From contig NZ_CP018139.1 of assembly GCF_001886615.1 (NCBI RefSeq), forward strand, positions 2,852,001 through 2,916,000: a DNA stretch of 64,000 nt. Reading direction: 5' to 3'. Positions 17,057 to 26,249 of this stretch are shown in pieces. This DNA comes from Halomonas aestuarii. Its GTDB lineage: Bacteria > Pseudomonadota > Gammaproteobacteria > Pseudomonadales > Halomonadaceae. The notes under the pieces are model-generated. The model was not told where the DNA came from and did no database searches. It saw only the letters and a list, made by a program, of their open reading frames with translations. Every line of letters begins with the position of its first letter. The first letter of the stretch is position 1. Both the position numbers and the translations under genes were made by a program.

Positions 17057-18112
17057 TCACGGCTCAAGGCTGCCGGCGGAGAACAGCGGGTTGAGGCTGA
17101 AGCCGAGGCTCAGGCGGTGGGTGCGCTTGTCGTAGTCGATCAGGCTCTCGCCATAGCCATGGTAGTACTGCACATGGCCGCGGATACTGCCGAACAGGGG
17201 CCAGGAGTAGTCCAGCTCGGTGCCCATGTTGCCGAGGTCGGGGTTGCCACGCATCATCAGGCTGAGCTCGTTGTCGCCGTTGATGCGCCGGGCCAGGGTG
17301 ATGTCGCCATACCCCAGGTACTTGTGGATATCGGGGTTGTCGTCCTGTTCCTCGGATTCCGGGATGCGCCAGTGCGGCGCCAGCACCAGGGCCCAGTCGT
17401 CGTTGACGAAGGTGGACTGGAGAATCAGCCGGTTCCAGCTGCGTGACAGCGCCCCGGAGCGGCCATTGGACTGGTGATTGAACGCCAGGCGGTTGTTGAT
17501 GTTGGTCCAGCCCAGCAGCGAGGTGTGGTTATCGAAGTCGATGAACACCTCGGGCTCGTAGTTGGTCTCGCGGAAGGGCGAGGAGGCATCCCCGTTATAG
17601 GCCTGCCACCAGCTGCGCTGGGTATAGCCGAAATGCAGGTCGCCGCCGAAGTCACCGAAGAGGTCCTCGACCAAGTTGAACTTGACGCTGAACTGGAACT
17701 TCATCTCCGCCCGGTCCAAATTGTTGCGGTCGCTGAGGTCGCTGAAGCCCTCATCGTTCGGATGGGTGTTGTAGGTCACCGGGAACCAGTAGTTGCGTCG
17801 ATGGGTGGTGATCGCATAGGGATTCTTGGCCGAGGCGCGCTCGAGCTGGCGGCGCTCGTCCACCGCCTCCTCGAGTTCCTGTTCGGCGGCGTCCTCGGCG
17901 AGGGCCTCGGTTCGGGCGACCGCCTGGTCGGTCGTGGCCTCGCCTTCCTGCAACCGCTCGCGCAGCCGGCCCATTTCCTCCTGCAGTGCCGCGAGGCGCG
18001 CCTCGATGGCCTGACGCTCCTGCTCGCTCAGCGACTCATCGGCCAAGGCGGTGCCGGTCAGGCTCGCCATCAGCAGGGCGGCAGTGAACAGGGAAGATCG
18101 CGCAGACATCAT
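17057..18112 (-). CDS. pldA: Outer-membrane phospholipase A1
   Basis: A 351-residue OMPLA-type protein that hydrolyses phospholipids misplaced in the outer leaflet. A signal peptide (cleaved after ALA near residue 25) is followed by an unusual Glu/Gln/Arg-rich coiled coil at about residues 28-85, which standard E. coli PldA lacks. The 12-strand barrel part holds the active site FNHQSNGRSG with His213 and Ser215 (His-x-Ser, as in the OMPLA triad). The last strand is short, ending near FSLNPLFSAGSLEP. Two in-frame ATGs lie side by side; I used the first, with AAGGTG 9 bases upstream. It is transcribed divergently from the mechanosensitive channel gene. Confidence 0.9.
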   Translation of the reverse strand: MMSARSSLFTAALLMASLTGTALADESLSEQERQAIEARLAALQEEMGRLRERLQEGEATTDQAVARTEALAEDAAEQELEEAVDERRQLERASAKNPYAITTHRRNYWFPVTYNTHPNDEGFSDLSDRNNLDRAEMKFQFSVKFNLVEDLFGDFGGDLHFGYTQRSWWQAYNGDASSPFRETNYEPEVFIDFDNHTSLLGWTNINNRLAFNHQSNGRSGALSRSWNRLILQSTFVNDDWALVLAPHWRIPESEEQDDNPDIHKYLGYGDITLARRINGDNELSLMMRGNPDLGNMGTELDYSWPLFGSIRGHVQYYHGYGESLIDYDKRTHRLSLGFSLNPLFSAGSLEP

Positions 18113-18260
18113 GGCCAGGCACCTTGTGGAAGTTAACGGAGCGTTTCTATCACGCCTGACCGGCAAGTCAACTGTGCTGCCGAGGCGACAGGCAGCCATT
18201 GCCTTGCTGCCTTGACGGGTCGAGAATCGTGCGTGGCTCCATCATAACCGAGGCTGGCAA

Positions 18261-21200
18261 TTGAATCCCTTCGATCATCACCTCCGTCGCCGATCTGCCC
18301 TGCGCAACCCACTGGTGTTGATCCTCCTGTGCCTGATGGTGGGGCTGGCCGTCGCCACGCCCTCGCTGGCCCAGGACGTCGCCGTGCAGCAGGACGAGGC
18401 CTCCCGGGCGCTACCCACCCGCGAGGCGATCGAGTCGCGCATCGCGGAGCGCCAGCCGCCCGAGGGAGAAACGCCCGCCGATGATGTCCAGCGCGACCTC
18501 GAGGCACTGCAAGCGGCCCTCGGTGGCCTGGAGCGACTCGCGGCGGTCCGGGAGCAGCTCGACAGCCTCGAGGCCCGGGTCCAGAAGGCCCCCAGGGAAC
18601 TGCAGCGCGTCCAGCGGGAGCTGCGCGACATGGAGCAGGACGGCCAGCAGACGTCCCTCTCGGACCTGGAGGACCTGTCCGTCGAGGCGCTGGAGAAACG
18701 CCGCCAGAACACCGAGCAGGCCCTGTCGGACTTTCAGGACACCCTGGCCGAGGTGACGTCGCGGCTGCTCAATGCCCAGACCCTGCCGGAGCGGGCCCAG
18801 CAGGCGATCGGCGAGGCGATGCAGACGGTCGAGGAGCGGCGTCGCCAGCTGGAGGAACTGGCCGATGGCCAGGTGGCCGAGGACGATCCCACACGCTGGA
18901 AGCTGCGCATCGAACGGGAACTGGCCGAGCAGACCCTGAAGCTGCACCAGCGCCAGCTGGAGACCAACAGTCGACTGCGTGAACTGGATCAGGAGCACAA
19001 GGACCTGCTCGAGCGCCAGGTGGCCAGCGAGGAGGCACGACTGACCATGCTCCAGGGCATCATCGATCGTCGCCGTCGCGAGGAGTCGGAGCAGACCATC
19101 GCCGAGGCGGTCGGTGACGAGGGCAAGGGCGTCATCGGGCATCCCGTGGTGCGCCATGCCCGGGAGATCAACCGCACCATGAGCCTCGAGCTGCTGCGTG
19201 CCACCGACCGGGCCAATCGTCTGGTGCGGGAAGGCCTCGAGGTGAGGCGTCAGTTTGACCGGGTGCGCCAGCTCCAGCGCAACCTCAATGAACAGATCGA
19301 CGCCATCCGGGGCAGCATGCTGCTGTCCCGGATCCTGCGCGAGCAACGCCTGACGCTGCCCCGTGTTGAAGTGCGGCGGGGCCTGCAGGACGAGATCGCC
19401 GACCTGCACCTCAAGCAGTTCGAGCTCGGCCGCCAGCGTGACCAGCTGCGCGAGGGCGAGAAGCTGGCGCGACAGCGGATCGAGGAGGCGGACGCCGAGG
19501 CGTCGCCGGGGCTGGTCGATTCCCTGCTGCGTCTCTACCAGGCCCGTCGCGAGCTGGTCGACCAGATGGAGAAGGCCTATGGCGAGATGCTCAGCGCGGC
19601 CATCGACCTGCAGCTGAACCAGCAGCAGCTGCTGGCCACCAGTCAGGAGCTGCGCGCCACCATCGACGAGCAGCTGTTCTGGATCGCCAATACCCGTCCC
19701 CTGGGGCTGGCCTGGCTGAGCAACCTGCCGCAGAACCTGGCCACGGAGTGGCGCGAGGGGGAGTGGCGTACTGTGCTGCCGGTGAACTGGCGTCTGCCTG
19801 ATGCCCGGGCCCTGCTCGGCGTGCCGATCCTGCTGGTGGCGCTGGGGGTGGTCGCCCTTCGACGGCGCATCCGGGAGCGGCTGGCGCACCTGCACCAGGA
19901 AGTCGGTCGCCTCAGCCGTGACTCCCAGGGGCATACCCCCGAGGCGGTGGCGCTCAATGCCCTGCTGGCGCTGCCCGGTCCGCTGTGCCTTCTGGCCGGG
20001 GGGCTCGCCCTGGTGCTGGGCACGGAGGGTGTGGGGCAGGGGATCGGGCTGGCGCTGCTTCAGCTGGCCCTGGCCTGGGCCGTGCTCACCTGGGCGCGCA
20101 ACCTGCTGTGGTCGGGCGGGGTCGCCACGCGGCACTTTCACTGGCCCGCCGGCTATGCGGCTGCCCTGCGCCGCTGGCTGCTGTGGCTGGGCGTGGCGCT
20201 GGTGCCGGTCCTGCTGATCGCCCCCCTGGCCCGCGATGCGGCCATCGAGCTCAACCAGCGACCGGTCGGGCTGACCCTGCTGCTGCTGGGCCTTTTGGCC
20301 ATGAGCTTCGTGCTGGCCAAGCTGATCCTGGCCCATGTGCCCTTCTTCGGGGTCAAGATGTTCCGCCTGCTGCTGGGTCTCGTCATCGCGATGGTCCCGC
20401 TGGCGATGGCGGGGCTGATCGTCTACGGCTTCGAGTACACCGCCTTGAGCCTGGTGGGACGCTTCGTCATCTCGCTCTACCTGCTGGGCCTCTGGGTCCT
20501 GGTGGAGGCCACCGTGATTCGCGGCCTGGCCGTGGCCGCCAGGCGACTGGCCTATCGCCGCGCACTGGCGCGGCGACAGGCCCAGGCCCAGGAGGGAGTG
20601 GAGGGGCAGGAGGTCATCGAGGAGCCGCCGCTGGACATGGAGCAGGTCAACCAGCAGTCGCTGCGCCTCTCCAAGCTGATCCTGCTGATCGGCTTCATTC
20701 TGGTGCTCTACCTGGTGTGGGCGGACCTGCTCTCGGTCTTCAGCTACCTGGAGCAGGTCACCCTCGTCGCCCCCGAGGAGGGCCAGGCGGCGGAGTCGCT
20801 CACCAGCATGGTCTCGGTGGCCGACATCATCACCGCGCTGCTGGTGGTGGTGCTGACCCTGATGATGGCGCGCAACCTGCCGGGCCTGCTCGAGGTGATG
20901 GTGCTCTCGCGGCTGGAGCTCAAGCAGGGCAGCGCCTATGCCATCAGCTCGCTGCTCGCCTATGCCATCATCGGCGGGGGGGTGATGTCGGCGTTGGGGA
21001 CCCTGGGCGTCTCCTGGAGCAAGCTGCAGTGGCTGGTGGCGGCCTTGAGCGTGGGGCTGGGCTTCGGCCTGCAGGAGATCTTCGCCAACTTCGTCTCGGG
21101 TCTGATCATCCTCTTCGAGCGGCCGGTGCGCATCGGCGACACCATCACCCTGGGAAACCTCACCGGGACGGTGAGCAAGATCCGCATTCGCGCCACCACG

Positions 21201-21719
21201 GTGACCGACTTCGACCGCAAGGAGATCATCATTCCCAACAAGACCTTCATCACCGACCAGCTGATCAACTGGTCGCTCTCCGACACGATCACCCGGGTGG
21301 TGCTCACCTACGGGGTCGCCTATGGCTCGGATCACCGGCTGGTGCACCGCCTGCTGCGTCAGGCGGCCGATGACAATGCCCGGGTCCTGGCCGACCCCGA
21401 GCCCCAGGTGTTCTTCATGAGCTACGGGGAGAGCACTCTGGACTTCGAGCTGCGGATCTTCGTCAACAGCCTGGGCGACCGGCTGTTCGCCACCGACGAG
21501 ATCAACTGCCGGGTCGGCGAGCTGTTCGCCGAGCATGGCATCGACATCGCCTTCAACCAGCTCGACGTCTGGCTGCATCGTGCCGGCGGCGAGGCGAGCA
21601 AGGTGCAGAGCGTCTCGTCCGGGCAGCTCGGCGCCCCCGACCATCCCGGCCCGGGGGCGAAGGGCGATCCAGGGGATATCGATGCGGGCGGTGGCGATGG
21701 CGGCGACGCCGGTCGGTGA
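18261..21719 (+). CDS. Large MscK/MscM-type mechanosensitive channel
   Basis: An 1152-residue inner-membrane channel of the MscS superfamily that releases solutes under osmotic downshock. It has a signal sequence (residues 1-38), then a periplasmic coiled coil of about 450 residues rich in Glu, Arg and Gln. Roughly ten membrane helices follow at about residues 510-930. The MscS pore and beta domain comprise VAALSVGLGFGLQEIFANFV, FERPVRIGDTITLGNLTGTV and IIIPNKTFITDQLINWSLSD. The start is TTG at 18261 with GAGG about 10 bases before it. The C-terminal 40 residues are a low-complexity Gly/Asp tail. Size and order fit MscK or YjeP (MscM); I cannot choose between them. Confidence 0.9.
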   Translation: MNPFDHHLRRRSALRNPLVLILLCLMVGLAVATPSLAQDVAVQQDEASRALPTREAIESRIAERQPPEGETPADDVQRDLEALQAALGGLERLAAVREQLDSLEARVQKAPRELQRVQRELRDMEQDGQQTSLSDLEDLSVEALEKRRQNTEQALSDFQDTLAEVTSRLLNAQTLPERAQQAIGEAMQTVEERRRQLEELADGQVAEDDPTRWKLRIERELAEQTLKLHQRQLETNSRLRELDQEHKDLLERQVASEEARLTMLQGIIDRRRREESEQTIAEAVGDEGKGVIGHPVVRHAREINRTMSLELLRATDRANRLVREGLEVRRQFDRVRQLQRNLNEQIDAIRGSMLLSRILREQRLTLPRVEVRRGLQDEIADLHLKQFELGRQRDQLREGEKLARQRIEEADAEASPGLVDSLLRLYQARRELVDQMEKAYGEMLSAAIDLQLNQQQLLATSQELRATIDEQLFWIANTRPLGLAWLSNLPQNLATEWREGEWRTVLPVNWRLPDARALLGVPILLVALGVVALRRRIRERLAHLHQEVGRLSRDSQGHTPEAVALNALLALPGPLCLLAGGLALVLGTEGVGQGIGLALLQLALAWAVLTWARNLLWSGGVATRHFHWPAGYAAALRRWLLWLGVALVPVLLIAPLARDAAIELNQRPVGLTLLLLGLLAMSFVLAKLILAHVPFFGVKMFRLLLGLVIAMVPLAMAGLIVYGFEYTALSLVGRFVISLYLLGLWVLVEATVIRGLAVAARRLAYRRALARRQAQAQEGVEGQEVIEEPPLDMEQVNQQSLRLSKLILLIGFILVLYLVWADLLSVFSYLEQVTLVAPEEGQAAESLTSMVSVADIITALLVVVLTLMMARNLPGLLEVMVLSRLELKQGSAYAISSLLAYAIIGGGVMSALGTLGVSWSKLQWLVAALSVGLGFGLQEIFANFVSGLIILFERPVRIGDTITLGNLTGTVSKIRIRATTVTDFDRKEIIIPNKTFITDQLINWSLSDTITRVVLTYGVAYGSDHRLVHRLLRQAADDNARVLADPEPQVFFMSYGESTLDFELRIFVNSLGDRLFATDEINCRVGELFAEHGIDIAFNQLDVWLHRAGGEASKVQSVSSGQLGAPDHPGPGAKGDPGDIDAGGGDGGDAGR

Positions 21720-21740
21720 TGTCGCGGGGGTGACAGGGGA

Positions 21741-21763
21741 GGGGCCTGGCGGTGGGAGGCCCC
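21741..21763 (+). terminator. Possible hairpin after the channel gene
   Basis: A 7-bp stem, GGGGCCT / AGGCCCC, with a 9-base loop lies 22 bases after the channel stop and before the convergent tlyA stop. No T run follows, so termination is uncertain. Confidence 0.4.
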
Positions 21764-21795
21764 CTACCCTCGGCGCCTCACCTCAGTACTTCAGC

Positions 21796-22560
21796 TCAGC
21801 GCTTCACGGCGTGCAGCAGGAATTCCCGGTTGCCGTCGCCGCCGAGCAGCGGACTCGGCTGCCAGTGCAGGATCTCGAGGTCGAGCTCTCGGCAGGCGCC
21901 GCGGATGCGTGCCTCCACCTCGGCGAAGTGGCGGGCGTCGGTCACCAGGCCGCGCGCATTGACGCCTCCCGGGCCCACCTCGAACTGCGGCTTGACCAGG
22001 CTCGCCAGCGCCCCGCCCGTCGGCAGCAGGGCGGCCAGCTCGGGCAGGATCAGCGTCTGGGAGATGAAGGAGACGTCCATCACGGCCAGGTCCGGCCCCG
22101 CGGCCTGAAGGGCAGCGAAGGACGCCTGCAGGCGAGGCTCGGTCGCCATGCTGCGGGCGTTGAGCCCTTCCAGGCAGGTCACCCTGGGGTCTTCTCGCAG
22201 GCGGGCATCGAGCTGGTCGTGGCCCACCTCCACGCCGATCACATGGCGGGCGCCGAAGCGCAGGGCGCAGTCGGTAAAGCCGCCGGTGGACTGGCCCACG
22301 TCGAGCACCAGGCGTCCCGAGAGCGAGAGCCCCAGTGTCTCGATCAGCGCCTCCAGCTTTAGCCCGGCGCGGGAGGCGTAGCGCTCCTCGGGGTCGTCCT
22401 CCACCCTCAGGCCCGTCGTCTCCGCGAGCTTCTCGGCGGGTTTCCTCAGTGGCTCACCGCCCTCGGCCAGGCGCACCCGGCCATGCCGGATCAGCCGCTG
22501 GGCGCGGGTCCGGGAACGGGCCAGGCCCTGGGTGACGAGCAACTGGTCGAGACGTGGCAT
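21796..22560 (-). CDS. tlyA: TlyA-family rRNA 2'-O-methyltransferase (hemolysin A family)
   Basis: A 254-residue protein with an N-terminal S4 RNA-binding domain (MPRLDQLLVTQGLARSRTRA, residues about 1-60) and an FtsJ-like Rossmann methyltransferase. The S-adenosylmethionine motif is LVLDVGQSTGGFTDCAL, followed by GVEVGHDQL, DLAVMDVSFIS and LVKPQFEVG. TlyA methylates cytidines in 16S and 23S rRNA in some bacteria; the old hemolysin name is misleading. The whole domain set is present at normal length. Confidence 0.92.
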   Translation of the reverse strand: MPRLDQLLVTQGLARSRTRAQRLIRHGRVRLAEGGEPLRKPAEKLAETTGLRVEDDPEERYASRAGLKLEALIETLGLSLSGRLVLDVGQSTGGFTDCALRFGARHVIGVEVGHDQLDARLREDPRVTCLEGLNARSMATEPRLQASFAALQAAGPDLAVMDVSFISQTLILPELAALLPTGGALASLVKPQFEVGPGGVNARGLVTDARHFAEVEARIRGACRELDLEILHWQPSPLLGGDGNREFLLHAVKR

Positions 22561-22672
22561 GACGGCTCCGGCGAGGCGTGGACGGAAGCGCCATTATGGC
22601 ATACCGCGTCGATCGGTCGGGAAGGAGCATGGGCCTTGCCGGGGTGGCTCGGCCGGTGGCCACCATGGCAAT

Positions 22673-22698
22673 CCGGCGGCCTGGAAGCAGGCCGCCGG
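22673..22698. terminator. Strong hairpin downstream of papain-like paralogue B
   Basis: A perfect 11-bp stem, CCGGCGGCCTG / CAGGCCGCCGG, with a GAAG loop lies about 60 bases past the stop of the leftward paralogue B gene. T runs are absent on both sides, so it may be a terminator without a tract or an mRNA 3'-end stabiliser. The rest of the 196-base gap shows nothing recognisable. Confidence 0.5.
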
Positions 22699-22756
22699 GT
22701 TGCGCCGGACGTGACGCAGGGAAAGGGCGTGAAGAGAAGCGCCCGAGGGAAGGGGG

Positions 22757-24799
22757 CTACGCCCCTCGGCTGGCCTGCAGGTCGGCGGGGGAGATCCGGT
22801 CGCTGCCCCAGCTGCGGTGGATATAGCCCGTCACCCGGTCCAGCTCCTCCTGGGTGATCTTGGCCAGCTCTCCCGGTTCCAGCGGGTCGTAGTGATAGAT
22901 GTAGAGCCGCGAGGCGAACTGCTCGAAGGGCAGCGAGGACTCGCCGAAACGCTCGCCGTGATCGGCCGTGCTCACCTTGATGCCGTCGCCCCAGTCCTGT
23001 CCGCTGTCATTGTTGGGGTTGAAGAAGTAGACCCGCATCTCGTCGTCGGGGTCGAGGGTGACCCGCAGGATGGTGATGGCGTGCCAGCCGATGAAGCGGG
23101 CGGCGCTGTCGGTGACGGCGATGCCCGCCGGCTGGGGATGGATCAGCGGCTGGTTGCCGTTGTAGTAGGGGTGGTAGCTGGCATAGAAGTGGCGCAGGAA
23201 GTCATCCAGATCCTTGAGTTTCCCCGTTTCCACGTCGACGTTGATGCGGAAGCCACGCCCGGACCACCAGCCATGGAACTCCGGGTTGACCCAGCGGTGC
23301 GGATCGCCTTCGCGACCGATGCAGCGCCGGCCCATCTCGGCATAGATGCGATCCAGGTGCGGCACCACGATCAGCGACACCGGGTCGAGGTCCATGGGCA
23401 GCGTCTGGGCCACGCCGGAGAGGCTGGCCATGGAGGAGAGCGGCATGCCCTCGAAATGGATGATGATATCGTCATCACGCGCCGCCCAGGTCACCATCTG
23501 CAGCAGGTAGTCCGGGTCGTTGTAGGCCCACATGGAGAGGGCCCGGGCCGACTGGCAGGTCGGGTTGTTGCCCTGGCCCACGCCCAGCGGCAGGCCCAGC
23601 ATGCACAGCACGCCTTCCAGCAGCCGGGCGCGTGGCGAGACGGTCTCGCCGTAGGCCAGGTTGATGCGCGCCTGGGACCACTCCGACAGGGTCAGCTTCA
23701 GCTGTCGCCACATGGCCGGGGCCACGGGTGGCTGATAGAGAATGCCGCGCTCCAGCGTCAACGCCAGGCCATAGACCGCCTGGGCGGTGGCCGGATAGAT
23801 GCCCCCGCGGATCAGCGCATGGGCCAGTTCCCGATAGCAGAGCAGGCAGTCACGACCGGTGGACGAGAGCCCCAGCGCTTCTGCCAGCAGGTGGTCACTG
23901 TGGTCCAGCAGGTGGCGCAGCAGCACGGGATGGTAGGCGGAGACCAGGCCGGTGTCGTGCATGGCCCGGGCGAAGCCGGTGGCCTCGCCCTGGAGGGCGG
24001 GGACATCCATGCTCGACAGGCGCTCGCGGTAGACCTCCAGGCCCGGGTCTTCCCGGCAGGCCCGTGTCGGGCCGAACAGCGAACTGACCAGGCGGTCGGC
24101 ACCGTGGCCGCTGGCGCCCAGGTCGATGTCGGGATTGGCCTGGCAGACGGCGATCTGGGTGATCATCTGCTTGACCGGATCCACCTGGATGGGACGCTGC
24201 TCGAGGATACGCCAGATCTCCTCGATCAGCCGGTCGATGATGTGTTCGTAGCCGATACGTTCGGCCAGATGGCTGAACAGGTGGCGTGGCACCTGTGCCA
24301 TCTCCCCCTGGGTCTCGCGCTCCGCCTCGGTGGGGGCGCCGAACAGCAGCCGCAGGTTGATGGCCATCGCCTGGGTCAGGTAATGGTGCGACTGTTCCAT
24401 GGAGACATGCGGGTGCCGGTAGTCGCCCTTGGCCACGGCCAGCAGCCGCAGCTCGCTCAGGGCCTCGATGACGACGGTATTGGGGTCGGCACTCTTCAGC
24501 GCATGGGGCGTGAGGGAGGGCACGAGAAACTGCGGGGTTTCCCAGTCGGAGCCGCGGAAGACCCCGGCCTCCTCGAAGGCACGGGCGCGTTGCTCGATGG
24601 CCTCGCACCCGCCTTCGTGCAACATCACCTGCCGGGCGGTGATGAGCACATCGGGTAACTTGCCCGGCTTGGCGACGTCCCCTGCATCGTCGAGGCGCTT
24701 GACGGCATCGTCAAATTGCTTGAGAAGGCCGGTGAGCTCGTCGCTCGTTCTCGCCAGGTCGGTGCGTTGGCTCTTGGTCGTGTCACGTGAGGTCGTCAC
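22757..24799 (-). CDS. Unrecognised papain-like Cys/His/Asn protein, paralogue B
   Basis: A 680-residue soluble protein clearly homologous over its whole length to the product at 11737-13728. The same blocks recur: RGSDW, LRLLAVAKGDYRHP, QRPIQVDPVKQM, HLDRIYAEMGRR, YYNGN and IAVTDSAARFIGWHAIT. The proposed catalytic residues are Gln409, Cys415 (GNNPTCQSAR), His573 (GWHAI) and Asn594 (FFNPNNDSGQ). Cys-to-His is 158 residues and His-to-Asn is 21, exactly as in the paralogue. The start is GTG with an AAGGAG site 5 bases upstream; the open frame runs on past it but overlaps the ffs promoter region. No ATP-grasp gene is beside this copy. Function is unknown; hydrolase or transamidase is inference. 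Confidence 0.7.
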   Translation of the reverse strand: MTTSRDTTKSQRTDLARTSDELTGLLKQFDDAVKRLDDAGDVAKPGKLPDVLITARQVMLHEGGCEAIEQRARAFEEAGVFRGSDWETPQFLVPSLTPHALKSADPNTVVIEALSELRLLAVAKGDYRHPHVSMEQSHHYLTQAMAINLRLLFGAPTEAERETQGEMAQVPRHLFSHLAERIGYEHIIDRLIEEIWRILEQRPIQVDPVKQMITQIAVCQANPDIDLGASGHGADRLVSSLFGPTRACREDPGLEVYRERLSSMDVPALQGEATGFARAMHDTGLVSAYHPVLLRHLLDHSDHLLAEALGLSSTGRDCLLCYRELAHALIRGGIYPATAQAVYGLALTLERGILYQPPVAPAMWRQLKLTLSEWSQARINLAYGETVSPRARLLEGVLCMLGLPLGVGQGNNPTCQSARALSMWAYNDPDYLLQMVTWAARDDDIIIHFEGMPLSSMASLSGVAQTLPMDLDPVSLIVVPHLDRIYAEMGRRCIGREGDPHRWVNPEFHGWWSGRGFRINVDVETGKLKDLDDFLRHFYASYHPYYNGNQPLIHPQPAGIAVTDSAARFIGWHAITILRVTLDPDDEMRVYFFNPNNDSGQDWGDGIKVSTADHGERFGESSLPFEQFASRLYIYHYDPLEPGELAKITQEELDRVTGYIHRSWGSDRISPADLQASRGA

Positions 24800-24885
24800 A
24801 CGGACTCCTTGTCGTCGGGCTGTCATGCTCTCCATGACGCCTGTAATGAACATAGAAATCAAGCGTCCGCTTCCTGCATCTGCCC

Positions 24886-24914
24886 TTGTCGCCGGGAAGG
24901 GGCATTGGTATAGT
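24886..24914 (+). promoter_or_regulatory. Candidate sigma-70 promoter for ffs
   Basis: TTGTCG (24886-24891) and TATAGT (24909-24914) are separated by 17 bases. Transcription would begin about 65 bases before the mature SRP RNA end, which agrees with processing of a longer precursor. Confidence 0.55.
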
Positions 24915-24985
24915 GCCCACCGCTCGACATCGGCATGATCAGGTGTCGGGGTTCGGTAGTGTCCTCTGCGCATTACCGACTGCTG

Positions 24986-25096
<111 letters not shown>

Positions 25097-25224
25097 TCCA
25101 TTTCGGGCTTCCGCACCTCCTCGGTGATTCCTGACGTCGTCCGACTTTCGGCCTTGCCTTTCCCGTCTTGCCTCCCCCCTTGCCCGCTGTTTTCAGTGAA
25201 CATGATCGTGCCGATCTCCGGGCT

Positions 25225-25258
25225 GAGCCTGTCGTCTTCCCGAGCCTGTCGTCTTCCC
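25225..25258. repeat. Two-copy 17-bp tandem repeat
   Basis: GAGCCTGTCGTCTTCCC occurs twice head to tail in the 251-base gap between ffs and the DUF533 gene. The rest of the gap shows no recognised element. Confidence 0.85.
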
Positions 25259-25347
25259 GAGGCGATCGTCCGCCAGGATATGACGAGCCGTGAAACCTAT
25301 TCCGGTTCTGCCTATCGAAGCCCTGACGATGTCATCAGGAGCGGGTC

Positions 25348-26061
25348 ATGAACGCCAGGAGCATTCTCGAGCAGGTCATGAAGCAGGCCGGAAGCGGCCG
25401 CCAGCAGAACGCAGTCGGCCTGGACGTCCAGGGACTGGTCGGCAGCCTTTCTTCCAGCCTAGGCGGTGGAGGCGCCAGCCAGGGGACGCGGGGGAGTGGG
25501 GTCGACGTGAAGAGTCTCCTGGGTGGCGGTGCCCTGGGGCTGCTGATCGGCTCGAAGCGCGGCCGCAAGATGGGTGGCAAGGCACTGAAGTACGGCGCCA
25601 TCGCCGGTGTCGGCATCCTCGCCTGGAAGGCGTGGGAGAACTCTCGCGGGGGGGCGGGGAAGGACGAGGCCAGGGAGGGCCAGCCCATGGACCGTCTCGA
25701 GGGCGCGTCCCGGGAGCAGAGAAGCCTGGAACTGCTGCAGGCGGTGATCATGGCGGCCCGTGCCGATGGCCATATCGACGACCGGGAGCGAGCCCTCCTG
25801 ACCGAGCAGATCGATGCCATGGGGGCCGATGCCGAGCTGCACGACTGGGTGGAACAGCAGCTCATCGCCCCGCTGGACGCCGAGGCCCTGGCGCGCCGGG
25901 CGGACTCGCCCCAGGCGGCCCGGGAGATGTACCTGGTCAGCGTGGCGGTGATCGACGAGCAAAATCCCATGGAGCGCGCCTGGCTCGACCAGCTGGGTGG
26001 CGCGCTGGGACTGGACGATGCCATGCGGCAGGAGCTCGAGCGCCAGGCCCTGGGGGCCTGA
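25348..26061 (+). CDS. DUF533 / TerB-like protein (YebE type)
   Basis: A 237-residue protein. A Gly/Ser-rich N-terminal part (residues about 1-60) is followed by a hydrophobic or amphipathic stretch (GALGLLIGSKRGRKMGGKAL and YGAIAGVGILAWKAW) that fits the DUF533 membrane region. A C-terminal TerB-like helical domain (residues about 125-237) includes LLQAVIMAARADGHIDDRER. E. coli YebE is an envelope-stress-linked inner-membrane protein of unknown function. A GGAGCG ribosome site lies 6 bases before ATG. A longer overlapping frame (25290-26117) is a shadow. Confidence 0.8.
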   Translation: MNARSILEQVMKQAGSGRQQNAVGLDVQGLVGSLSSSLGGGGASQGTRGSGVDVKSLLGGGALGLLIGSKRGRKMGGKALKYGAIAGVGILAWKAWENSRGGAGKDEAREGQPMDRLEGASREQRSLELLQAVIMAARADGHIDDRERALLTEQIDAMGADAELHDWVEQQLIAPLDAEALARRADSPQAAREMYLVSVAVIDEQNPMERAWLDQLGGALGLDDAMRQELERQALGA

Positions 26062-26133
26062 GTCGGGTCGACGGTAAGGCGATGGCCACCGACCTCGCGA
26101 GACACCGACCCGCATGAGGGAGATCGCCTTCCA

Positions 26134-26156
26134 CGTCACGCGTCATGCGCGTGACG
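26134..26156. other. Hairpin in the gap after the DUF533 gene
   Basis: A perfect 9-bp inverted repeat, CGTCACGCG / CGCGTGACG, has a 5-base loop and no T tract. It could act as a weak terminator between the convergent DUF533 gene and the ABC operon, or bind a regulator. No other element is visible in this 188-base gap. Confidence 0.35.
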
Positions 26157-26249
26157 CTCACTCGAGTTGCGGGATCTGCCCGGGCGCCCGAAGGGGGCCG
26201 GCGTGAGGGGATCAACGCCGAGTCGCCGCTCCCGGGGGCGGGCGACTCC

